This document shows, in pieces, positions 19,700 to 25,580 of a DNA stretch of 25,580 bases. Positions within the stretch are counted from its first letter, which is position 1. Each line of letters begins with the position of its first letter. Source of the stretch: Minisyncoccota bacterium (GTDB taxonomy: Bacteria; Patescibacteriota; Minisyncoccia; Phycocordibacterales; UBA9973); assembly GCA_018060905.1 (NCBI GenBank), contig JAGOVD010000003.1, positions 1 through 25,580 on the forward strand, written 5' to 3'. The notes under the pieces were generated by a model, which saw nothing but the letters and a program-made list of their open reading frames with translations, did no database searches and had not been told where the DNA came from. Both the position numbers and the translations under genes were made by a program.

Positions 19700-20389
19700 A
19701 TGACCCCGAAAAAAGTCCATCGATTTCTCGTCGAGCACATCCCCGAGACGGAGCGATTCACCCTCGCAGATCCTCGGCTGATTCATCAGACCCTCCAAGT
19801 ACTCAAACTGACTGTCGGTGAACAGCTTGCACTGTTTGTCGATGGAGATGCAGATATCATCTGCACAATCATCGAACGGACAAAAGACACACTCACCCTG
19901 CAAAAAAATACCGTCACCGCCACGCTCCCAAAAGGACGTACTGTTATTGCCGGTATCGCGATTACAAAAGGGCAGACCTTTGAACTCATCGTACAAAAAC
20001 TCACCGAACTCGGTGTAACAACGATCGTCCCTCTCATCACCGACCGCACCGTGAAGCAATCAGTACGTATCGACCGCATCCAAACAATCAGTGATGAAGC
20101 ACTCGAGCAATCTGGGGGAAACGCTCGTGTGACAATTCACGAGCCGATGACTCTCGCACAATGTCTGAAGCAGTTCCCGTTCCCGAGTGTTGCATTTCAA
20201 GCTGGCGTAGAAAGAAAATCTCTCCCAACAGAGGGCGCTATCGTCATGTATGTCGGCCCCGAGGGTGGCTGGAGCAATAACGATATTGATATGCTCGACC
20301 AGCACGAGGTACTGTGGCAAAGCCTCGGCAACCACATCCTCCGCACTGAAACCGCGGCGATCGTCGGCGCATATACACTGTTGCAATAA
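19700..20389 (+). CDS. rsmE: 16S rRNA m3U1498 methyltransferase
   Basis: RsmE methylates U1498 of 16S rRNA. The 229-residue protein has an N-terminal PUA-like part (HRFLVEHIPETERFTL...) and a C-terminal SPOUT knot. It shows KLTELGVTTIVPLITDRTV (with the usual E-L-G and T/S-x-R), EQSGG in place of EQS(G/C)R, VGPEGGWSNNDID, and the SAM-binding LGNHILRTETAAI. The start at 19700 fits both the conserved N-terminus and a TATACT 12 nt upstream; a non-ATG in-frame start at 19679 is less likely. Length is typical. Confidence 0.94.
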   Translation: MTPKKVHRFLVEHIPETERFTLADPRLIHQTLQVLKLTVGEQLALFVDGDADIICTIIERTKDTLTLQKNTVTATLPKGRTVIAGIAITKGQTFELIVQKLTELGVTTIVPLITDRTVKQSVRIDRIQTISDEALEQSGGNARVTIHEPMTLAQCLKQFPFPSVAFQAGVERKSLPTEGAIVMYVGPEGGWSNNDIDMLDQHEVLWQSLGNHILRTETAAIVGAYTLLQ

Positions 20390-20390
20390 A

Positions 20391-20415
20391 AAAAGCCTTA
20401 CCAGTACGGTAAGGC
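20391..20415. terminator. Terminator between rsmE and the 239-aa gene
   Basis: GCCTTACC (20395-20402) and GGTAAGGC (20408-20415), 5-nt loop. The A7 in front gives a perfect T-run on the minus strand, so it mainly ends the minus-strand gene; the plus side has only CTTCATT. Confidence 0.8.
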
Positions 20416-20433
20416 CTTCATTAAAACACTGTT

Positions 20434-21153
20434 TTAATTTCTTTTTTCTCTCTTCCACTCTCCCGGAGGTGGAATTTCCTTTTTTTTCTCAACCTCTGCA
20501 CTCTTCGGAGAAACAGCAGTTTCTTTAACGGGAGGAAACACAGGAAACTCCTCTGCTTTTTTTTCCGGAACTACGTTCACTTTTGTAGTAGTATCAACAG
20601 CAGGTTTTGCCGGAGACGCATTGCTCACTGGGAGTGGTTCATCAAAATTGGGAACTATTTTCCCATAGTTCGCAAGCTGTGGATTAGTGACTCTTTTTCC
20701 CTTAACCGCATGTGCGCTTTGTTGCATCAAAATGTACTTCACTTTCTTATTGAAAGTTTTAGTCATATTTTTTTGATACGGATCTTTGATCTTTTTAATC
20801 TTCTTTTTTGATTGATAAGAAAAATCTTCCAAATAGGTAAGATTAAATCCTAAACCAAAAATTTGATTTTGATTAGCTGCAAACTCGCGGATACGCTTAT
20901 TTATGGTATCAACTTCATCGCGCTGCACAATAACGTACATTGCATTCGCAAAAATATCATGCATCATGACAACAGTCATGGACGTGTCGCGAAGCATGAG
21001 GCTTTTGTAAATAAGGGTATCACTTACCAGATAATCGAAGACAAATGCCTGTTTGTCATTTGCTTCAACCTGCTCTTTGTTTTCTCCAAAAAGCTGCCCC
21101 GATGAGAACTTGCCGATTAAAACAAGGCTCAAAATAAAGATTATTCTTTTCAT
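20434..21153 (-). CDS. Secreted protein of unknown function with Pro/Lys-rich tail
   Basis: A 239-residue protein, AT-rich relative to its neighbours. It has a clear signal peptide, MKRIIFILSLVLIGKFSSGQ, with likely cleavage before Gln20. The body (about 21-160) is alpha/beta with MMHDIFANAMYVIVQRDEVDTINKRIREFAANQNQIFGLGFNLTYLED. The tail (about 170-239) is low-complexity Pro, Lys, Val and Glu. A 'SxGQ' signal-peptide end is common in Bacteroidota. I recognise no domain. It has the best promoter in the window (TTGACA-17-TAATAT), a 38-nt leader without Shine-Dalgarno, and its own terminator. Acquisition from another phylum is possible but unproven. Confidence 0.7.
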   Translation of the reverse strand: MKRIIFILSLVLIGKFSSGQLFGENKEQVEANDKQAFVFDYLVSDTLIYKSLMLRDTSMTVVMMHDIFANAMYVIVQRDEVDTINKRIREFAANQNQIFGLGFNLTYLEDFSYQSKKKIKKIKDPYQKNMTKTFNKKVKYILMQQSAHAVKGKRVTNPQLANYGKIVPNFDEPLPVSNASPAKPAVDTTTKVNVVPEKKAEEFPVFPPVKETAVSPKSAEVEKKKEIPPPGEWKREKRN

Positions 21154-21198
21154 TTATTCTATTTTTTAAAGGTTTACGTTTATGTTTAGTTCTTTAAC

Positions 21199-21227
21199 AT
21201 ATTAGCATATATAATACTAAATGTCAA
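21199..21227 (-). promoter_or_regulatory. Consensus promoter of the secreted protein gene
   Basis: Minus strand TTGACA (21227-21222), 17-nt spacer ending in TGC, TAATAT (21204-21199). The -35 lies within the last codons of rnhB. Confidence 0.7.
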
Positions 21228-21822
21228 GTAACTTTTTCAGGAAGGATTTCCTGTGAAGCCTTGTAAAACCTAGCTTTTTGAGCGCTTCATAATGCTTTTT
21301 CGTCCCATATCCTTTGTTTTGTTTCCAGTCATATCCTGGGTAGGTTTGGCTTATTTTAACCATATACGCATCTCGGCTTACTTTTGCCACCACTGATGCG
21401 AGGGAAATGATCTTGTGTTTGAGGTCGCCTTTGATAATGGTTTGTTGGTGCGTAAAGTAAAGAGGCGCCTTCAATCCCCCGTCGAGCAAGACCAGTGTAT
21501 TGCGTGGATTAACGTCAAGATCTTTCAAAATGTTTGCAATACATTCTTTGATACAGATGCTAATCCCCTTTTTGTCTATTTGTGCTGCTGTACGAGATGT
21601 AATAGCAATCCGGAAATTGCTAGGTGTTTCCAGTTCTCGAGCCTTTTTATACCAGGCTTCTCTCTGATGTACTGAAAGCTTCTTGGAATCCGTGAGTCCT
21701 AAAAAGCGGGATTTTTTGTACACCGTGTACTTCATACCAATCCCACAAACCGTCACCGGACCCGCAAGTGGACCTCTGCCGACCTCATCTATTCCAACTA
21801 TCCACAAAGGCTCCTTTGGCAT
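21217..21822 (-). CDS. rnhB: Ribonuclease HII
   Basis: Cuts the RNA strand of RNA-DNA hybrids and removes single ribonucleotides from DNA. The 201-residue protein has the active-site motif GIDEVGRGPLAGPVTVCG (Asp12, Glu13), VLLDGGL with the next acidic residue, and SLASVVAKVSRDAYM with the last. The C-terminal YPGYDWKQNKGYGTKKHYEALKKLGFTRLHRKSF is typical. It is divergent from dnaE, 49 nt apart, so two replication/repair genes are back to back. Confidence 0.95.
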   Translation of the reverse strand: MPKEPLWIVGIDEVGRGPLAGPVTVCGIGMKYTVYKKSRFLGLTDSKKLSVHQREAWYKKARELETPSNFRIAITSRTAAQIDKKGISICIKECIANILKDLDVNPRNTLVLLDGGLKAPLYFTHQQTIIKGDLKHKIISLASVVAKVSRDAYMVKISQTYPGYDWKQNKGYGTKKHYEALKKLGFTRLHRKSFLKKLLDI

Positions 21823-21854
21823 ATGTTGTCAATATAACAGAGGAGAGACTCCAC

Positions 21855-21863
21855 TGCTATACT
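21855..21863 (+). promoter_or_regulatory. Extended -10 promoter of dnaE
   Basis: TGC-TATACT, 8 nt before the ATG at 21872; leader of about 1 nt. Confidence 0.6.
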
Positions 21864-21871
21864 ATCCCCAC

Positions 21872-24800
21872 ATGTCATTCGTCCACCTCCACACACACTC
21901 CCACTACTCCCTCCTCGACGGCCTCTCCAAGATCCCTGACCTCGTCAAACGAGCAAAAGAGTTTGGTATGCCCGCACTTGCACTGACCGATCATGGGAGC
22001 ATGTATGGCGCAATCGAGTTTTACAATGAGTGCAAAAAGCATGATATCAAACCAATCATTGGGGTAGAGGCATACATTGCAGAGCGAACACGCCACGACA
22101 AGGAGTCCGGGATTGATTCCAAGCGATACCATCTGACACTCTTGGCGAAAAATAATGCCGGGTATAAAAACCTCATGAAGCTCGTCTCAAAGGCCAACCT
22201 AGAAGGCTACTACTACAAACCCCGCATGGATACTGAGCTCTTGCAGATGCACGCTGAGGGTATCATCTGTCTCTCGGGGTGTCCGGGAAGTCGATTTATA
22301 CGCTATGTGCGCGATGACAACATCGTCGAAGCAAAAAAGCTCCTCCAGTTTTATATCGATACCTTTGGCAAAGACAATACCTATGTTGAAGTCATGAATC
22401 ACAAAGAGGTAGATTGGTATATTCCACTCATTCCAACTATTATAAAAATTGCACAAGAAATGAACCTGCCGATAGTGGGCACATGGGATTCTCACTACCT
22501 CAACGTCGATGATGCGGAAGCACATGACACACTCGTTGCAATCAACACCGGTACTGAAGTTGGCTCGAGTAAAATCTCGATGAAGGCCGGCAACTACTCA
22601 TTCATCAGTGCCGATGAAGCAAAAGAAATGTTCAAAGACGTACCGGGAGCTGTTGAAAACACCCTCAAACTCGCAGAAACCGTCGATATCGAAATAGAAA
22701 TGTCTCCATGGAAATTCCCTACCTACCCCATCCCTGAAGGTTCAAACTATGATGACGAGCTCCGAAAAGATGTTTCTACTGGCATGCAAGAGATGGGGTA
22801 TGCCGAGACCGAAGTGGTGCGGAATCGAATTGAGTTTGAGCTCGACATCATCAAAAACAAAGGGTTTTCATCATACTTCCTTGTGGAAGCGGACCTCGTC
22901 AAGGCTGCGCGTCGCATGGGAATCTATACCAACACACGAGGATCGGCGGCGGGATCGCTCGTCTCATACTTGACCGGTATTACCACCGTAGACCCTATCA
23001 AGTACAAGCTCCCCTTCGAACGATTCTTGAACCCTCTCCGACCCGGTATCCCCGATATCGACCTTGATATTGCAGACGACCGTCGTGATGACCTCATCAA
23101 CTACGTCAAAGAAAAGTATGGGACTAATGCCGTTGCGCAGATTTGTACGTTTGGAACCATGGCAGCCCGAGGATCGGTTCGTGACGTTGCCCGAGCGCTC
23201 GGCTACCCCTATGGGGTTGGCGACAAGATTTCAAAAATGATTCCTATGGGAAGCCAAGGGTTCCCAATGACGATTGCTCATGCAATCGATATTGTCCCTG
23301 AACTCAAAGCGCTCTACGACAGCGACCGTGCAACCCAAGAAATCATAAATATGGCAAAAAAGATTGAAGGTAACGTCCGCCATATCTCTGTCCACGCTGC
23401 GGGTGTCATCATCTCTCCCACGCCCGACATTACCGAGTACACACCTATCCAGTACGATACGAAAGGTGATAATAAGATTATCACCCAGTACGATATGTTC
23501 TCGGGAGGCCGTGATGGTGTCGTCAATCTCCCAAAGTTTGATATGTTGGGTATACGCAACCTACAGTTTATCTCTGGTACGATCGATCGCGTCAAAAAGA
23601 TTCGTGGTATTGATATCGATATCGACACCATACCACTTGACGACCCTGAAGTATTTGCAATGCTCTCGCATGGAGAAACAGTGGGAGTGTTTCAAATGGC
23701 CGGGACAGGTATGACGGCCTATGTGAAAGACTTGAAACCAACTACTGTGGATGACCTGATGGCAATGGTTGCCCTCTACCGCCCAGGCCCTATGGAGGTG
23801 ATCCCTGAGTACATCAAACGCAAGCAAAACCCAAGACTGATCAAGTTCCCCGATCCTCGCCTCAAAGAAGACCTCGAGGCATCCTATGGCCTCCTCGTGT
23901 ATCAAGACGATGTGTTAATCACTGCTATCCGGCTTGCGGGCTATAGCTGGCTTGATGCCGACAAATTCCGTAAAGCCATGGGTAAAAAGATCCCTGCAGA
24001 AATGGCTGAACAAAAAGATAAGTTTTATAAAGGGTGCAAAGAACATGGCGGATTGGAAAAGAAGAAAATCGACGAACTCTGGGCACTCATCGAGCCATTT
24101 GCTGCGTACGGCTTTAACAAGGCCCATGCAGCAAGTTATGGTATGGTTGCGTACAAAACCGCATATCTGAAAGCAAACTACACTGCAGAGTACCTGACGG
24201 CGTGTATGACCGCTGAGAGTGGGGACATCGAGACGTGTGGAGAATACATCGCGGAAGCCCGCCGTATGGGCTTCACGATTCTCCCCCCTGACGTCAACGA
24301 GTCATTTTCGGATTTCACCGTTGTCGTCGATGATGCGGGAGTACCAACGACCAATATCCGTTTTGGGCTCGGTAATATCAAAAACTTCGGCGATGAGATT
24401 GGTAAGGCTATCATTCTAGAGCGTAAAGCACATGGACCATTCAGAACAATCGAGGAATTTCTTGAACGCGTCACACACAAAAACCTCAACAAGAAATCCC
24501 TTGAGGCACTCGTCATGTGTGGCGCAATGGATGCATTTGGGGAGCGCGGTATCCTTCTTGCGAACACTGAGACCCTCCTTGGTTTCCACAAAGGCGTCAC
24601 CAAAAATGACAGTGCACAGACATCACTCTTTTTTGGTATGACAGAAGAGCCAAAAAGTGTACTCACTATCGCCCCGGCTGAACCTGCAACCATGGAACAA
24701 AAGCTCGCATGGGAAAAAGAACTCCTGGGACTCTATATCTCAGGACACCCACTTGATCGATTTGCATCTCAAATAGAAAAGTCCGGCAATACTGTTGCGT

Positions 24801-25069
24801 CCCTGATGGCACAGACAAAAGCACGCAACCAAATGCTCGTCGCAATGGTTGAGAGCGTAAAACCACTCATCACCAAATCAAATACGCGTATGGCATTTGT
24901 CACCCTCTCGGACAAGACCGGTACTGCTGAAGCAGTCATATTCCCCGAAAGCTTCAAAGAATTTGGCAGTGTGCTCGTCGAAGGAGTTGCCGTAGCAGTA
25001 CTCTGTGGAGTATCTGAAAAAAACGATCGAAAATCGCTCTTAATTGATAAGGTGAAAGTGGTAAGTTGA
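21872..25069 (+). CDS. dnaE: DNA polymerase III alpha subunit
   Basis: The replicative polymerase, 1065 residues (E. coli 1160). It opens with a PHP domain, FVHLHTHSHYSLLDG and ALTDHGSMYGAIEF, in which the HxH metal ligands that E. coli lacks are kept, so intrinsic proofreading by PHP is possible. The palm has TRGSAAGSLVSYLTGI and PDIDLDIAD with the catalytic Asp395, Asp397. The fingers include GVFQMAGTGM and LYRPGPME, then YQDDVLITAIRLAGYSWLDADKFRKAMGKK. A helix-hairpin-helix part and an OB fold (MLVAMVESVKP...) follow; the tail after it is short. I start at 21872 where homology and TGC-TATACT agree; the frame is open to 21683 across rnhB. Confidence 0.97.
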   Translation: MSFVHLHTHSHYSLLDGLSKIPDLVKRAKEFGMPALALTDHGSMYGAIEFYNECKKHDIKPIIGVEAYIAERTRHDKESGIDSKRYHLTLLAKNNAGYKNLMKLVSKANLEGYYYKPRMDTELLQMHAEGIICLSGCPGSRFIRYVRDDNIVEAKKLLQFYIDTFGKDNTYVEVMNHKEVDWYIPLIPTIIKIAQEMNLPIVGTWDSHYLNVDDAEAHDTLVAINTGTEVGSSKISMKAGNYSFISADEAKEMFKDVPGAVENTLKLAETVDIEIEMSPWKFPTYPIPEGSNYDDELRKDVSTGMQEMGYAETEVVRNRIEFELDIIKNKGFSSYFLVEADLVKAARRMGIYTNTRGSAAGSLVSYLTGITTVDPIKYKLPFERFLNPLRPGIPDIDLDIADDRRDDLINYVKEKYGTNAVAQICTFGTMAARGSVRDVARALGYPYGVGDKISKMIPMGSQGFPMTIAHAIDIVPELKALYDSDRATQEIINMAKKIEGNVRHISVHAAGVIISPTPDITEYTPIQYDTKGDNKIITQYDMFSGGRDGVVNLPKFDMLGIRNLQFISGTIDRVKKIRGIDIDIDTIPLDDPEVFAMLSHGETVGVFQMAGTGMTAYVKDLKPTTVDDLMAMVALYRPGPMEVIPEYIKRKQNPRLIKFPDPRLKEDLEASYGLLVYQDDVLITAIRLAGYSWLDADKFRKAMGKKIPAEMAEQKDKFYKGCKEHGGLEKKKIDELWALIEPFAAYGFNKAHAASYGMVAYKTAYLKANYTAEYLTACMTAESGDIETCGEYIAEARRMGFTILPPDVNESFSDFTVVVDDAGVPTTNIRFGLGNIKNFGDEIGKAIILERKAHGPFRTIEEFLERVTHKNLNKKSLEALVMCGAMDAFGERGILLANTETLLGFHKGVTKNDSAQTSLFFGMTEEPKSVLTIAPAEPATMEQKLAWEKELLGLYISGHPLDRFASQIEKSGNTVASLMAQTKARNQMLVAMVESVKPLITKSNTRMAFVTLSDKTGTAEAVIFPESFKEFGSVLVEGVAVAVLCGVSEKNDRKSLLIDKVKVVS

Positions 25070-25093
25070 CAGTAACTTAATTACTGCTATAGT
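25066..25093 (+). promoter_or_regulatory. Consensus-type promoter of the 101-aa gene
   Basis: TTGACA (25066-25071), 16-nt spacer ending in TGC, TATAGT (25088-25093). The -35 overlaps the TGA stop of dnaE. Confidence 0.65.
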
Positions 25094-25117
25094 ATTTACA
25101 ACTAAAAAGCACATTCT

Positions 25118-25423
25118 ATGACAATAAGACAAGTTCTTGAAATGGAAGCTGCCAAGATTTGTAAAAAAGAAAATCTCTCAAATAAAGACATTGAGGATCA
25201 CTATTATAGTTTGCAGTACAATGATATATACGACATGCTCGATATATTCAAAGATATTGTAAAAAAAATGAGGTTAACCACAACTTCAACTATTCCTCCC
25301 AAGGTTATGATCAAAAAAGGAGGCTCCGGTATTCTCAAAAAAATATATTTAGAGGGAAAATCTTGCGCATCATTCACACAAGCGCAAATTAAAAATTTTG
25401 GGTTAAACCCAGAAAGCTATTAG
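25118..25423 (+). CDS. Hypothetical small basic protein, function unknown
   Basis: A 101-residue AT-rich gene product, soluble. The N-terminal half looks helical (IRQVLEMEAAKICKKENLSNKDIEDHYYSLQYNDIYDMLDIFKDIVKKMR). After a Thr/Pro linker comes VMIKKGGSGILKKIYLEGKSCASFTQAQIKNFGLNPESY. Two cysteines. The middle resembles the helical packing of small regulators, but I recognise no family. Own promoter overlapping dnaE's end and own terminator overlapping its stop codon. Confidence 0.5.
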   Translation: MTIRQVLEMEAAKICKKENLSNKDIEDHYYSLQYNDIYDMLDIFKDIVKKMRLTTTSTIPPKVMIKKGGSGILKKIYLEGKSCASFTQAQIKNFGLNPESY

Positions 25424-25446
25424 GAATTTCTAATAGCTTTTTTATT
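25413..25446 (+). terminator. Terminator overlapping the 101-aa gene's stop
   Basis: AAAGCTATTAG (25413-25423) and CTAATAGCTTT (25430-25440), 6-nt loop, then a T-rich run. The stop codon TAG is the last three bases of the left arm. Confidence 0.85.
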
Positions 25447-25454
25447 TTCATACC

Positions 25455-25486
25455 AAAAAACCTCCCCATTAGCGGGGAGGTTTTTT
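25455..25486. terminator. Strong bidirectional terminator
   Basis: AAAAAACCTCCCC (25455-25467) and GGGGAGGTTTTTT (25474-25486), 6-nt loop. It probably ends the minus-strand gene whose stop is at 25496. Confidence 0.9.
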
Positions 25487-25495
25487 GTGGAGCGG

Positions 25496-25580
25496 TTAGG
25501 CTTCCATTTTTTCAATCTTGTCCATAATACTAAAGATTTCTTTGGTATATGTCGGAATGACTGAATTGTATGCTTTCAAG
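25496..25580 (-). CDS. C-terminal end of a gene cut by the window edge
   Basis: The minus strand has an open frame from the window edge to the TAA at 25498-25496, giving the last 27 residues, which end YTKEIFSIMDKIEKMEA. The strong terminator 10 nt further on supports a real gene end. Too short to identify. Confidence 0.55.
   Translation of the reverse strand, partial: LKAYNSVIPTYTKEIFSIMDKIEKMEA

Noticed and set aside
19247..20059. 270-codon open frame on the minus strand
   Set aside because: It overlaps both DedA and rsmE, two well-supported genes, and its Ser/Cys-rich translation resembles nothing.
1..25580. CRISPR array, insertion sequence, prophage or rRNA genes
   Set aside because: No regularly spaced repeats, no transposase, integrase or phage structural genes, and no rRNA signatures were found on either strand. 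The only mobile element supported is the intron with its endonuclease.

Overview
The window reads as a fragment of a small, streamlined bacterial genome, most likely a member of the Candidate Phyla Radiation (Patescibacteria, probably Parcubacteria/Paceibacteria). This placement is inferred from tightly packed and often overlapping genes, short versions of core proteins, many tiny one- or two-helix membrane proteins, a tRNA without an encoded CCA end, and very short or absent mRNA leaders. TGA is used as a stop (dnaE, the intron endonuclease), so the code is standard rather than the TGA-recoded code of Gracilibacteria/Absconditabacteria. No phylogenetic search was possible.

Layout. 1-4.9 kb, minus strand: a truncated solute-binding lipoprotein-like gene, a SAM methyltransferase, gyrA, a small membrane protein and a degenerate metallo-beta-lactamase-fold protein. 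5-6.4 kb: a four-repeat S1 RNA-binding protein with a long leader and strong terminator. 6.7-11.3 kb: a translation block with pth (minus), then lepB-hisS, def, fmt (plus) and a short HPF/RaiA (minus). 11.4-12.8 kb: pyruvate kinase (minus). 13.1-13.8 kb: a tRNA-Asn(GUU) gene interrupted by a group I intron that carries an HNH endonuclease. 13.9-18.1 kb: an accessory region of small unknown proteins, terminators and a dispersed hairpin repeat, plus a stand-alone receiver domain and a Lys-rich peptide. 18.1-20.4 kb: a VanY-type peptidase, a DedA membrane protein and rsmE. 20.4-25.1 kb: a secreted protein of unknown function, rnhB and dnaE. 25.1-25.6 kb: one more small gene and the end of a truncated gene.

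The most striking element is the split tRNA-Asn. The exons fold into a complete cloverleaf only if 592 nt are removed between U35 and U36 of the anticodon. The removed segment contains P3-P9 of a group I ribozyme that can be paired by eye, including P7.1/P7.2 as in subgroup IA. The endonuclease frame sits in the P1 loop, and its last codons double as the internal guide sequence, P2 and the 5' strand of P3.

Two promoter styles recur. Most core genes have an extended -10 (TGC followed by TATACT/TACAAT) only 6-12 nt before ATG, which predicts leaderless or nearly leaderless mRNAs. Eight short, AT-rich unknown genes lying between core genes instead carry near-consensus TTGACA-16/17-TATAAT promoters and usually their own terminators, so they look like independently expressed accessory units.
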